Assembly: GCA_030248195.1 (NCBI GenBank)
Contig: JASAND010028376.1
Span: forward strand, 1 to 64,000
Direction of reading: 5' to 3'
From: Trissonchulus latispiculum
Taxonomy: Eukaryota; Nematoda; Enoplea; Enoplida; Ironidae
DNA length: 64,000 bases
This document shows, one piece after another, positions 36,361-47,481 of this stretch. The notes under the pieces are model-generated. The model saw nothing but the letters and a program-made list of their open reading frames with translations. It was not told where the DNA came from and ran no database searches. The translations under genes and the position numbers were made by a program. How positions within the stretch are numbered: the stretch's first letter is position 1; each line of letters starts with the position of its first letter.

Positions 36361-38115
36361 ATTCATAGCAAAGTACGCTTTTGAAAGCGTAGAATAAATC
36401 GTATATTACTACCGTAGGTTGTATGCAATTTTTTCCTTTTCACAATTGAAGTTTAAGCTAGTCTTTTCTCAATTTGACAGCCACCTGCATAACTGCACAT
36501 ACATGTAAAAGCAGTAACATTTAAAATACGAGTACAGAAAAACGAACTTATTAGAAAGCGTAGATTTACTTTCAAACCGTACGTGCGGTATGTTTCTAAC
36601 AAACAAACAACGTGTAATATACGGTTCACATTTGGACGAAGTTCCTTAGTCATTTGTGATTCCATTAGCTGTGCTTTCTCAGCCTGCTCCAATGGCAATA
36701 CTGTCCAACACACAGCAGAGTTTGATTAAGGACTATATGATTTGGTTTAGAATTAACAATAAGTTCAACGGCTGAACGAGCGTCTTGCTCAATATGTTCA
36801 AAAACACCTAAACAGCAATGCCAATAAACTTACACGTTGGGCCCTGTGGTTTTTTGCTGAGTGACCCTATCAAATAGAATCTAGACGGTCAGCCGACGGA
36901 TTTTTATGATGAACTGGTGCCTTTCTTGCAACATTTTACGAAGCTGTTACTGACTGCTGACGAGTACGCAAGTGTTTGCTTTGAGTGCCAGCTGAAGTCA
37001 TCCGAATAGGGCCAGCAATATATTAACGAGCTGTAAGAGCCTCCGAATGTTATCCTCAAGGAACGGGAACTGAAAGTGGAGTAACAGCCCTGGTGAGATC
37101 TGAAAGCGTCCTTACGGTCGAAGATTGCTAGCTCGGTTGCTAATGCCAGGTCATTGGACCTACAATGAACCCAATGACATTATTGCTTGAGCTACATTGT
37201 ATCCTACAAGCTGTCGAAAATGATAGGAATGATAAAATTTCGGGAATGAAACCATTTGATGCGCTCTGTGGAAGGGACTAGTATGGTGAAGACTCGCAAA
37301 GGATGCCCACACAATTCCGACATCCGGACAAAAATCCTGCTTTTTACTCTTACGGTCAGAATTCAATCTCTCCAGTGACGGTTGGCAAACCCCTTGCTCT
37401 AATCAATAATCAAAATTTCTTCGGTCGAATAGCCCGACAACTTCAGTAGGCACTCGAGGAAAGTCTTTCAACAACACACTTCCTGTGGAGTTATGCATAT
37501 TGCGCGCAACTTAGGTACATTTTCAAGCATTGGTCCCATTACAACTTGTTGTAATTTCGGGAAAAGCTTTCGAAGGATACCAGTACGAGCCAGACCTGCC
37601 AACTTCGTTTTTGCTAGTTTTGCAACGTCAACGTATCGGGGGGGGGGGTAAGTACTCAATTTTGGTATATCTTTGTGGTTTATCCCTATTAGATCGTTTT
37701 ATCAGCTCATCAAGAACTTTCTAATATATTACCTCGATTAGATAACTTTCATTTTCTATGATTTGTAACTTCATGGTATCAAGTATATACAGTTATCCGG
37801 TGAGCGCGATGGCGCGAAGATTTACCTTTAATGCATATTTCTTGAACGTAGAAAGGAAAATCTTACAATGTATCCGAAGAACGATTGTAGGCTATTGCAA
37901 AAATATAAAATTTCCTCAACTTCAGAATAGAAACATTTTTACTGAGGCCCATTCCTGTCACGAAATCCTGGATTTGCCAGTGATGGGGTAATAAAGAAAA
38001 ACCCAGCCTTACCGTTTGAAAAAAAGTAGAAATGTGTTTCTAAATAGGCTTTCATGAAAGCTTTTAGTTTTAAACTACAGCTGGTCGCTTTAGCAAACAG
38101 GACATTTATAAAATC
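36361..38115. other. 3' flank of UGT-B; possible degenerate coding remnants
   Basis: No intact gene. The plus strand near 36907-37010 can be read as DELVPFLQHFTKLLLTADEY and then meets stops and shifts, which looks like a decayed coding remnant I cannot identify. The last 150 bp or so matches the UGT-A 3' flank. A run of nine Gs lies at about 37640. Confidence 0.4.
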
Positions 38116-38121
38116 TTTATT
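38116..38121 (-). promoter_or_regulatory. Poly(A) signal of UGT-B (AATAAA)
   Basis: Minus-strand CAATAAAG, 56 nt beyond the UGT-B stop. The copy A equivalent is AATAGA. Confidence 0.65.
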
Positions 38122-38176
38122 GTTTTAAACAACAACTTTAACACAACAATAACAATTGCCACGACATTAATTAAGT

Positions 38177-38459
38177 CTAATCTAGTTTTTGCCGTTGGAC
38201 TTTGCGCTTACAGCAGAGTCCTAGACAGCATTTGATAACCTTGTAGAATATTGTAACTACAGTTACTATAATGACTATGTAACAGAGAATCACGTCCAGT
38301 AACAGGTACTGGAATAGATTAAGTTCATTCGCTGCCGGAGCCAGCTGTTTCAAAGGTCCGAATTCGGCTAGAAATTCGACCCATTTGACTGCTTGATCTG
38401 CTGGATCGAACGGTCTTTGTTTCATCATCCTGGAAAGACGTCTGGCAGTGGACAGGTAC
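38177..38459 (-). CDS. UGT-B exon 5
   Basis: Acceptor TTTTCTAG|GTACCTG. Encodes FDPADQAVKWVEF, the membrane helix LLLDVILCYIVIIVTVV and a Cys/Lys-rich tail. Same length as in copy A (283 nt). Confidence 0.88.
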
Positions 38460-41400
38460 CTAGAAAACACAATTTTGAAAACAGTTTCAGTCTTTTTTAA
38501 AACCTGAAGAATGAAAGGTATAAAGCTGCGATTCTGTTAATTTTTTGCTTGGGAAGGCTTAATAAGCTTCATTTCCTACGTTACATTAAATGCAGGACTC
38601 TGGAAACTAGGGTTGTCCCCGGGCCGTGTAGCGGGTCCGGAAAATGTTATGTTGGGCCCACCGGTCAGGTCCGCTACCGGGTTCGGTTTTAGAGACTGGG
38701 CCCACCAGGCCTGCCGGGCTTCCGGGCCCACCGGGCCTACCGGGCTGCCGGGCTGAGTTTGCCAGTTTGGGACTTGTTGCGGCCCAGTCTTGGGAGTCGG
38801 GGCCTATCACCTGACCATTTAAGGTGGTGATTCCTTTTGGGCACATATTGTTGATTGACGGCGTAAACCAAGATGAAATTCAACGAAACTTTCCGAAATA
38901 AGTTGTTTTAGCGTTCTAACACACTCTGCGCAATCGCGCTTCAAAAATTCAACATTTGCGTTCAGGGCGGTTTTTGCCAATTTCTGAAATTTTGGCAGCA
39001 GCTGCATGGCTATGAGTATATCCATTCGAAAGAACTCGTTAAACTCTACAATTTTGCTTTTGGAAGCAACTTTCTAGCTTTTCCCTATCGTGAGATATAG
39101 CCAATTTTCTTATTTTGGCGTCAAAAACTTGTCCTTTCTGCAGAAATCAAATCATCCACTACTTCTTGAGCTACGAAAGCCGTAAAATTTAACTAAGGGT
39201 GTCGATTTAAAGGTCTCACAGAGGCCAATTATCGGAGGCATGACCATCGTACAATTGCTATCCCTTAGGCTGCTATCACAAAAAATGTAGTTTTTGCAAA
39301 AACACGACCAAATTTTTTCCAGCGATTGTGCAGAATTTAGTATGCAAGCTAGAGAGTTGCCACTTAGCAGATGTGTTCTACACAAAAATACCCCGGGACC
39401 CTTTTTTAGTTGCCCCGATAGCTGCTTTCTAACTGAAGTGGTGGCTTGCCAAAGTAGTGAAAAGTAGGCAAAATCCAGGTTGCGCAGACATTTTAGTTTA
39501 TTTCTCCATAACGAAGAGCGATATCACAATAACTAAAAAAGGGTCCCCAGCTATTTGATAGAGGAATCGAATGCTCTAACCGATGTCCTGCGAAAAAATT
39601 TACTTCAGCCTGCAAAAAATCTGAAAAATTATACTTCTTCTAAAATACAGGAAAAACATTTTGGAAAGCCAAACTTAGATTCATTGTACTCATTAAAAAG
39701 AGAAAATGTTAAGCTACATTTTGATATAAAGATGACTTCTTAACTCCAAATAATGAATGAATAATAGTGGTTCAAAGTTGATGTCTCCAAAAGGAATCAC
39801 CACCTTAAAGCCGGGCCAAGGAGCGGGCCCAGGCTTTGGACCGGGTCTGGTCCGGGATTTGATTGGGCTCCGGGCCTAGTAGCGGGCATTGGTCTCCGGG
39901 TCGGGACAGGCCAGGGCCCGGGCTCGACCGGGTCAATTTCTTATCGGAACAACCCTACTGGAAACTTCAGCTCAAGCTTCAGGGTTTTACAAAAACCAGT
40001 TTCAGCTTCAGTCGGTGGTCCAAAATAGTTTCAGTTTAATTTTCAGTTTGAGGGTTTTCAGATTTTCAGATTTTCATTTTCAGATCTTCAGTTTCAGTTT
40101 CAGTTTTTGTGTCAGTCTTCTCAATGTAGTGTCGCTTTAAGTTTCTGTTTCACTGACTGAAATTGAAATCTGTACATCAGGTAAAGGTAACGGTTTAGCC
40201 CAGGAGATATCTCCGCCCTGCCACAGGACATGGGGTGCCGGTACTCATCCCCGGATTCACAGCCGTAGTGCCAGGAGTGTCACCTCAAATGATGACTGCA
40301 TCCGTGGAAGGGGGCCGGCCCTTCTACACAGACTCCTGTTACCTTCCCACCGTAGTGCTACCCATTTACCGAACAGTAAAGGATGGATAGCTGGGTTGGC
40401 TAGAGTAATCAGGAATATACAAAATACTGAACGAAAGAATGATGTCAGCAGCTCTGGCCCGAAACATTCAGGCTTGAGGTGGCGGTTGAACCCACAGCCT
40501 TTGGCGATCTAGGCCATCGCTATACCAATTCAGCCACCCAGGTTCAATTGAACGAAGCTTATGTTTGTATTTATTACCAAACAGTATTTACACGTTGGAT
40601 ATGTACGCATATAGCCCTGCCAACGACCGACACACACCTCGCTTTCAGTTTCGGCTTCATTTTCACTGCCTCAGCGTGCAGCGCTTCTACAAGGGCTGGT
40701 GGACCAAGAAGAAACCGAGGACGGGAGGCGTCAGGCACCCTCGAATCCACGAAACCAGGACCTAGCAGGGAGAAGAAAAGAGGGAGGCTCAGCTTTTCAC
40801 TCACAATTGAAAGTTAAGAATTGGCCCTGCCGGGTTTCGAACCACGGCCCTTCTGACTCCGGAGCTGACATGCTAACCAACTACACCACAGGGCCATCGG
40901 CTGAACTCCCGTTACAGGCTTATCAATCTTTCCTATGCCTGCTTCCCTTACAAACGTAACGTACTCGTTGTCGTGACTTACGTATCATTTGACAGCATAG
41001 TTTTAATCTTTTGGGAAATCGTTTCCGAGGTTCTATCGTCAGGCCACAGCATCATTCCGATTACTGCCTTCTCCACTCGGAGCCCGTTTCCATACTGATC
41101 CGCGAACAGTGGGATGACCAGCATCGGTACTCCGGCGTAGGCCGACTCAGAAATGCTGTTGAATCCGCCATGGGTTATGAACAGTTTCACATTTCTATGA
41201 GCTGGAATGTTAAAACAACACCAACGTCTGCCTTATATAATGAATGTAATTGCTTTATGTATGTTTGTTGTAGTTAACTATATGTAAAATTGTGCGAATT
41301 GTAAATTGCTTCTTCGCTCCTGTCGATGTGCTGAAAGCAGCCGTATCTCAACCACAACATGTCAAGATTAAAAAAACAAAATGTAAGTTATGTTAGTTCT

Positions 41401-43840
41401 ATGAGTCATAAAAAGTGCATACCTAATATATCAATTTGTGGTGCCCAGGCAACCTTATGAATATTATTGAATTTGTTCAGTTCTGGAAAGTCGCCGTCAA
41501 ATTTCCAGATTATTTCCTGCTTCAAATCCTTCAGAGAATTCAGATAGTCCATCTAAACAAAATAACTTTAATGGTCTGAAATTCTTAACTTCAATGTAGA
41601 GGTAAATATGTAGAGTGTGTACGCTTTATAAATGTGTGATATAATATTTGATGTCGAATCTTAAATTACATGTGAAGTAAACATTAGTAATCAAAAAGGC
41701 CATAAAATTTGAAATTTACGATTCGAAACCAAAATTCGGCTGAAGCACTAACCCTCATGTCTTGAGGCATAGAGGTGGTATTGGCTACGCTTCCAAATGA
41801 GAACAAAACAACACCATGAGCTCTGGCTCTCTCACTTTCCACTATTTTAAGCCATTCCTAAAAATTATAAAATAGTAAATATACAAAATAATAATTGCAT
41901 ATACAAATCTATTACATATCGAATCAAACATCATCCCTCCCAAAACCATTTTATAGCTGCAAAATGAACTGTTAAGAATTTTCTAGTGACTGATGGCTGA
42001 TCAGTAGCTCTGAATACTCTCAGTTGAAAAGTTAGTGAAATTGCTAAAATTGATGGTCGATGAGTAGAATTGCTAGAATTGCAAAAGATTGTGTAGAGAA
42101 GAATTTGAAGTTCTACAGTCCCGCAAGCACGTAGACTCGCGTTGTGTTCAGCTGCTTGCGTCGCGTTGCTGCGTGAGCAAGGTCATCTTTGGGTAAGCTT
42201 CTCCGGTGGCGCTTTTCAAAAATTTCATTTGAAAGTTCTAGGAATTTCCAAGAAAGCAGCAAAAGTCAACATGACAGATATTAGCGCGCGGAGCAAAACC
42301 CTTAGTTGGATCGAATCTAGATTAGATCTAGATCTGGATCGGGTCGGTGCTGGCTCTCTGTCTGGAGCTCCGGGACTCCGAAGATCTGGAGCTTCGCGGA
42401 GCTCCGAAGATAATGAAAGAAATAAGCCAGTTGCAATCAAAAATAGCAATTTTGAGTAGAGATAAAGCACTAAACCTTCCTTTAATGAGTGATAGAAGTT
42501 TGTAAACACATTCAGTAACAGTAAATAGAATGATAATGTTTCTGAAAAAATGGAACATTTGTTTGATGAGGAGAAAAATTGCCAAAACTAAAATTTTCTA
42601 TTAAACTCTTGCTCCGGTAAACCGGAGCTCTGGAGCTCCAGGACTCCGGAGCAGACAAGTTGCTCCGGAACACCGATTTTCGGAGCTCCGGCGCACATCA
42701 CTAATGGATAGTCTAGCTTAGTTTCGTACATCTTTAAGAGGAAGGCTATTAAAATTCTGTATCGCGCATTCAAGTAGCTTTTCCCGAAAGGCAGCCAAAA
42801 GATGGCAGCGTCACCTGACACAGTCGAGACAATCCCCAAAGTCACTTAGCGTTGGATTCTAATACGGATTTAACTAGTATTACTTAAAAATGTCTACTGA
42901 AGCAGAGAGCAGGAATAATTAATTAGTTATAAACACTAAATTGTAACTTAATTATACAAGATATTAAATCCAATTTTCTCACTGCGTCTAATGGCTTGCT
43001 GGCCGACATTGCGATACCACCAATGTAGATGATATTTGGCATAAGTGGCCTGGTATAGTCCAAAAAAGGATCTGCATTAATAAACTGTAAATCAGTAGTC
43101 CTGAACAAATCCGCCATTCGAGGGAAGTCGGGACCAAATTTCTTCTGATAAATTTTATCAATTGGAGGTAAAAACAGAAGGGAGTATACGAGGTGAAAAA
43201 TGGTGCTTGTTGCGACATTTTTCATTCGCTCAAATAAGGTCATTTGATCCGTTGTCACCGTTAGCCCGCTGGGAACGTAGGACAACGGCATCGGAGTATT
43301 GGAGTACCAAGCCATGGTATCGAAATGGAAAGAGGGTGAAACCCAAATTTTCCCTGGAATTTTCAGCAATTCCACAATTCCAAAGGCACAAATGTCCATG
43401 ACATGCAGCACCGCGACATCAAATTTACTTTCCTTCAAGGTTGACATTATCCTATCGTTATTTACTGTAGCATTGCATGCTTCCGTAAACAGTTTCACCA
43501 TGTCACCAAGCTGGCGCAACATTAGCGTTTTCATTTCCTTGTCATTCCAAATTGAGGTAGAAAATGTTTGTTGAAAATCGGCATAAGATTTCTCATCCGT
43601 TGTATGGACAACCAGTTCTCTAACCCTGGGATCCAATTTAGGCTTTTTGGCGTTCGGCATAATGATTGGATTTAGGATTGTAACAGAATGCTTCTGTTCG
43701 GCCAATAAATTTGCCAATTTGTACTGGACTACATAATGGCTTGAGCTCATGCCTGGAGAACCCAGTAAAATGTTGTAACTCTGGACATTTGCTAACAGAG
43801 CTACCAAAACCAAAGGAATATAACCTAATTGAAGACGCAT
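38177..43840 (-). CDS. UDP-glycosyltransferase, copy B (five exons, intact)
   Basis: Exons 43840-42983, 41857-41753, 41552-41423, 41201-40982 and 38459-38177; 531 codons plus stop. Every intron has GT and AG. Same architecture and residue numbering as copy A: signal peptide (RLQLGYIPLVLVALLANVQS), His35, Asp149, FSFGS, WAPQ, THGGFNS, ADQYGNG, C-terminal membrane helix and a basic tail ending KLD. It probably conjugates small lipophilic compounds in the ER lumen; the substrate cannot be told. The promoter has a TATA box and GATA sites shared with copy A. Introns 1 and 4 carry repeats, including a 982-bp TTAA element in intron 4. Likely the functional member of the pair. Confidence 0.9.
38610..38818. 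repeat. GGGCCC-rich repeat, left block
   Basis: Runs of GGGCCCACCGGGCC and CCGGGCTGCCGGGC within UGT-B intron 4. Continues at 39809-39945 beyond the inserted TTAA element. Confidence 0.6.
38823..39804 (-). mobile_element. TTAA-flanked 980-bp element, copy 2 (inverted)
   Basis: TTAA at 38819-38822 and 39805-39808; starts GGTGGTGATTCCTTTTGG and ends in its complement. 982 bp and colinear with copies 1 and 3 when reversed. It lies in UGT-B intron 4 and interrupts a GGGCCC-rich repeat. No conserved ORF. Confidence 0.8.
39809..39945. repeat. GGGCCC-rich repeat, right block
   Basis: GCCGGGCC / GGGCCCGGG motifs continuing the block at 38610-38818. Confidence 0.55.
39960..40165. repeat. TTTCAG-type minisatellite
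   Basis: Many imperfect (A)TTTTCAG / TTTCAG units in tandem. Confidence 0.7.
40190..40542 (-). mobile_element. tRNA-derived SINE
   Basis: The minus strand from 40542 begins CTGGGTGGCTGAATTGGTA, with an A-box-like TGGCTGAATTGG and, about 40 nt on, a B-box-like GGTTCAACC (complement of 40484-40492): a polymerase III internal promoter as in tRNA-headed SINEs. The body to about 40190 resembles the fragment at 7716-7940. The tRNA of origin is not clear. Confidence 0.5.
40822..40895 (-). tRNA. tRNA-like sequence (SINE head or tRNA pseudogene)
   Basis: 74 nt. The 7-bp acceptor stem GGCCCTG/CAGGGCC pairs fully, with a discriminator A; D-loop AGTTGGTTA; exact B box GGTTCGAAACC. The anticodon stem and T stem have mismatches, so it is unlikely to be a working tRNA. 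It lies in UGT-B intron 4, 90 nt from exon 4. More likely a tRNA-derived SINE head than a functional gene; anticodon not assigned. Confidence 0.45.
40982..41201 (-). CDS. UGT-B exon 4: UGT signature
   Basis: Acceptor CATTCCAG|CTCAT, donor GATAC|GTAAGT. Encodes HRNVKLFITHGGFNSISES, AYAGVPMLVIP and ADQYGNG. 220 nt, entering in phase 1 and leaving in phase 2. Confidence 0.9.
41423..41552 (-). CDS. UGT-B exon 3
   Basis: Acceptor TTTAG|ATGGAC, donor ATATTAG|GTATGC. Encodes MDYLNSLKDLKQEIIWKFDG and ends with VAWAPQIDIL. Confidence 0.9.
41753..41857 (-). CDS. UGT-B exon 2
   Basis: Acceptor TTTTTAG|GAATGG, donor ATGAGG|GTTAGT. 35 codons with HGVVLFSFGSVANTTSMPQD. Confidence 0.9.
42362..42700. repeat. 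GGAGCTCCGG repeat in two blocks
   Basis: Palindromic GGAGCTCC and CTCCGGAG motifs at 42362-42412 and 42610-42695, separated by about 200 bp of AT-rich sequence. Lies in UGT-B intron 1 and explains why it is 1125 bp against 455 bp in copy A. Confidence 0.65.
42983..43840 (-). CDS. UGT-B exon 1
   Basis: ATG 43840, signal peptide, YNILLGSPGMSSSH with His35, FDVAVLHVMD with Asp149, ending KPLDA at GCA|GTGAGA. 286 codons, phase 0, highly similar to UGT-A exon 1. Confidence 0.9.
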
Positions 43841-43903
43841 ACTGAAAGTGCAAGCTACCCTTTCAGACTGTATTGAAAACGGTTAGCAATCAAGCAAATA
43901 TGG

Positions 43904-43910
43904 CTTTATA
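43904..43910 (-). promoter_or_regulatory. TATA box of UGT-B
   Basis: Minus-strand TATAAAG in ATTATAAAGCCATATTTGC, 64-70 nt upstream of the ATG, identical to UGT-A. Confidence 0.65.
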
Positions 43911-43939
43911 ATACTAATTTTATCAGCAAAATTTAGGCT

Positions 43940-43947
43940 CTTATCAA
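43940..43947 (-). promoter_or_regulatory. GATA-factor site of UGT-B (TTGATAAG)
   Basis: Minus-strand TATTGATAAGAGCC as in UGT-A. A second TGATAA is at about 43919-43924. Beyond 43975 the two promoters no longer align. Confidence 0.5.
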
Positions 43948-43975
43948 TATTGTGCGGGTTAAAGAAACTGCGAAG

Positions 43976-44603
43976 ACTGCGAAGAGACAATTGATAATTT
44001 ACTACATGCATTTAAACGTCATGTAGTAAAAGATTACAGATGACATTAAATACTCACAAGATTTACAATTGTAAATTTGTTTCCTATCCGGTGATTTTTT
44101 AATTTTTAATGTTTCAATTTCACTTTTAATACGACAAGAATAAGTACACGTTTATCTTTCAGCTATATCTATTTAATGTTTAATTAATTAAAATTAGTAA
44201 TTTAATGGTTCGCTCTTATCAACCTTATTGCTGGCTGCACAAACAGCTCGAGATGATTCAGCTTCACTTATGCAATTCAGGAATCGGTTTGCACCAAGTT
44301 GCAACCAATTGCGCAATATCACATCTGACTTCAAAAATCAGGAGCTTTCGGGCTAACTTCCAGAATTTACTGATAAACCCCGCAAAGATTACAAGATTCA
44401 CAAATATAAACTGTTAACTTCCAGTAATTTTATCAAACCTCAAATTTACAAGAATGTAGGGGCCTTTTCGCGAACGATTTATCAGAGGTAGAGTCAAGCT
44501 TGAGCAGAGTTAAACCAGTTAAAGAAGTGAGTTTTAGCAACTCTTTCGCGAAAAAGCCCTAAAAGTGACTGCACTCTAATCCAAGTGCAAGGAGTTACAT
44601 AAG
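43976..44603. other. Intergenic region between UGT-B and the granulin-like gene
   Basis: AT-rich, no gene seen. The two genes are on the same strand; this stretch should hold the terminator of the granulin-like gene and the distal UGT-B promoter. Confidence 0.5.
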
Positions 44604-45257
44604 TTATTTGAGGCACATTCCAGCGATAGAAGGCACCGTTTGCTGCAAAAATTTAACCTTTTCCAGATAGCAGACCTGCGTTCCCTTGGGACAACACCCC
44701 GCACTATAGCCATGAATTTGACCGCAGCAATGATAATTTCTGAGACAGCAGACGCCCAGAGTTTCATTGCTGAACATGTGTGTCAGAACATTAAACATCA
44801 GATTTAGGAATTTAGGTTCCGGGATTTCACAACAGGTAGAGCCGAGTGGGCAGTAATAGGCCCGACCCGTCTGTAGCAAACATTTTTTCATGATCGATTC
44901 TATCGGGAATCCAGTCGAAATATTGGACTGGATCGACCCAGTAGTCGATACGAGGGTGGAAGCATTTAGAGTTTGATTTAGGGATACGCCAGATATTGCT
45001 TTCACTGTAGTTGAGACTGTACTGATCGTCGTATTTTGGGTAGGAGGTTGTTGCAGTGTAGTTGTGGAATTAGCGGAATTATTAGAATTCGATTGCAATG
45101 CAGTTGTAACACGGGACGAATTATTCCGATTGGACTGCATTGTAGTTGTGAGGTTCGAAGAATTATTGGAGTTCGAAACGTTAAAGTTTGAGCCATGTGC
45201 TAATTCAAGTTGGCTGGCAGCATCTAGCAGGCTTACAATCAAATAAGAAAGAAACAT
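44604..45257 (-). CDS. Secreted granulin-like cysteine-rich protein
   Basis: 217 aa, single exon, ATG at 45257. Residues 1-20 form a signal peptide (FLSYLIVSLLDAASQ). Residues 22-120 are Asn/Ser/Thr-rich with many N-glycosylation sequons and should be a glycosylated, extended linker. The C-terminal part has 12 cysteines at 126, 136, 142-143, 170-171, 177-178, 188-189, 196 and 215, giving the order C-C-CC-CC-CC-CC-C-C, which is the granulin pattern; GCCPKGTQVC matches the family's CCPxGxxC. Loops between Cys143 and Cys170, and between Cys196 and Cys215, are longer than usual. Granulins are secreted, stacked beta-hairpin peptides with growth-factor-like or lysosomal roles; which applies here is unknown. 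Confidence 0.7.
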   Translation of the reverse strand: MFLSYLIVSLLDAASQLELAHGSNFNVSNSNNSSNLTTTMQSNRNNSSRVTTALQSNSNNSANSTTTLQQPPTQNTTISTVSTTVKAISGVSLNQTLNASTLVSTTGSIQSNISTGFPIESIMKKCLLQTGRAYYCPLGSTCCEIPEPKFLNLMFNVLTHMFSNETLGVCCLRNYHCCGQIHGYSAGCCPKGTQVCYLEKVKFLQQTVPSIAGMCLK

Positions 45258-45445
45258 AGCAAGAATCGCGAACGAAAGAAAACTTTCTGTTCAGAACGGA
45301 AAATGAGAAAGTAGGAGATGCTTTCTCCACTAAAATATTTCTTTCCTTAATACTTCAAAAACTATTATTATCCTGATATAGACTGGAAATTCCTATGCGG
45401 CTATGACATTTTCATGAGATATGGCAGACCCTATTTCAAAGATTA

Positions 45446-47481
45446 TGTTGCGTTAGGGCTACTGTTGCGTTAGGACGCCCTTTAAGGTGGTGATTCCCTT
45501 TGGTCACATAAAGTTTGCACCATTATTACTCATTCATTACTTGGAGTTAAAAAGCCATTTTTATATCAAAATGTAGCTTGACATTTCCTCTTTTTAATGC
45601 ATGCCACGAAACTAATGTTGCTTTTCTAAAATATTTTTAACACATTTTAAAAGAAGTATAATTTTCCAGAATTTTTGCAGACTCAAGCAAATTTTTTCGC
45701 GAGACATCGGTTATATCATTCGATACCTCCATCAAATAGCTGGGGACGATTTTTATTTATTGTGAAAGCGCTCTTCGTTATAGAGAAATAAGCTGAAATG
45801 TGTGCGTTACCTGTATTTTGCCTACTTTTTCCAAATTTGTCAAGCGATTACTTTAGCTAGAAAGCAACAATCGGGGCAACTAAAAAATCGTCCCTGGGTA
45901 TATTTGTGCAGAACACATTTGTTCAGTACCAGCCCTCCAGCTTGCATGGTCAATGCTCCACAATCTTTGGAAAAAAATTGGTCGTGTTTTTGCAAAAACT
46001 ACATTTTTCATGATAGCAGCCTACAGGATGGCAGTTGGAAGACGATCACGCGTCGGATAATTTGTCCCTGTGAGACCTTCAGATCGACGGCCTTAGTTTG
46101 ATTTTACGCCTTGCGTAGTTCAAGAAATGTTGGATTATTTGATTTCTGCAAAAATGACAAGTTTTCGACGCCAAAAGAAGAAAAACCGGCTATATCTCAC
46201 GGTAGAGAAAAGCTAGAAACTTGCTTTAAAAAGCAAAAGTGTGAAGCTCAATGAGATCTTTCGAATGAATATAGCCACAACTGTATAGCAGCTGCCAAAC
46301 GTTCAGAAATTAGGAAAAACCACTCTGACCGGATATCTCTAATTTTTGAATCGGGATTGCGCGGAGGGTGTTAGAACGCTAAAAGAACTTATTTCGGAAA
46401 GTTTCGTCAAATTTCATCTTGATTTACGCCGCCAAATAACAATATGTACCCAAAAGGAATCACCACCTTAAAGTGACAGCTGTTAACTGGTCAGTTTTGG
46501 AAGGTGTAGCGTTAGGGCGCCCCTCTGTAAAGAGTTAAGTTGAGCGAAGTTAAAGAGAAGAAGTGTTGCGTTAGGGCGCTATTGTGTTGTGTTAGGGCGC
46601 CCTTGTGTTGCGTTAGGGCGCCCGAGTACAAAGTTAAGTTAGTTAAATAGTTCAGACAATAACTTGAAGCTGGCCCTTCTATTTTGTGTATATGTTTATT
46701 TTTCAGAATATTTTCACCATCAGAGCTTTTTGTATTTTAACAAAGTGCGACATAAATTTTCCACATGTGATTCAAATATTGGAAATTACAGGCGTTTCCT
46801 TTACTGTTAGCATTTGCGATACTAGAGAAGCTAGAAAACTATTAGTATATAGTTTCCTGCACTAGTTGCATGTATAGCAAGCAGAACGCTCAATTTTTTA
46901 CGGCAATTCTAAACTAAAATGAACTTGCATCAATATATTTTTGAGGTTGAAAATGTCAAAGTTTGGATTATAGAATTATACGAAATAATTCTAAAACTTA
47001 ATAAAAAATCCTAATTCCTCTAACATTCTCAAATTGTTTGCTCTTAATAAATTCTTGAAGAACAAAATGGTTAAAAACTACCTTTTTCTAATATTCTACT
47101 TATTCTAAAAACTAATTGTATTGAATATATTGAATACTGCAAATGGAAGTTTTCAAGACAAAAACAATGGAATAGGAACCAAGGTGGCATTTATGTACTT
47201 TGTACAATCTACGTATGTATAAGGTATGTTTGTTCTGTAATTTCAATAGTCCTTGATTCATTCATCAGGTACTATGAGTAATACAAAATTTATAACAGTG
47301 TATTGTGCACTGTTAACATAAGGGCGCCCTAACGCAACACTGGGTAGCCCTAACGCAACAGAAGAGCGATCTAACGCAACAGAAGAGCGCCCTAACGCAA
47401 CAGAAGGGCGCCCTAACGCAACAGCAGCGCTAACGCAACAAAATTGAAATGACCGAAGGTCAAAGGCGCCCTAACGCAACT
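45446..47481. mobile_element. Foldback element of GTTGCGTTAGGGCGCCC repeats
   Basis: GTTGCGTTAGGGCGCCC or close variants occur about six times on the left (45446-45482 and 46500-46625) and about seven times in reverse complement on the right (47320-47481). The AT-rich centre has no ORF of note. The TTAA element 45486-46467 is nested in the left arm. The shape resembles a foldback-type DNA element; no transposase is present and target duplication is not evident. Confidence 0.6.
45486..46467 (+). mobile_element. TTAA-flanked 980-bp element, copy 3
   Basis: TTAA at 45482-45485 and 46468-46471; starts GGTGGTGATTCCCTTTGG and ends in its complement. 982 bp, same orientation as copy 1, no conserved ORF. 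Nested in the foldback element. Confidence 0.8.

Noticed and set aside
36907..37330. Possible protein-coding gene downstream of UGT-B
   Set aside because: Short readable stretches are interrupted by stops in every frame. At most an unidentified remnant.
37468..37659. Minus-strand 63-codon ORF as a small gene
   Set aside because: No recognised domain, no conserved copy in the UGT-A flank and no clear splice or start context.
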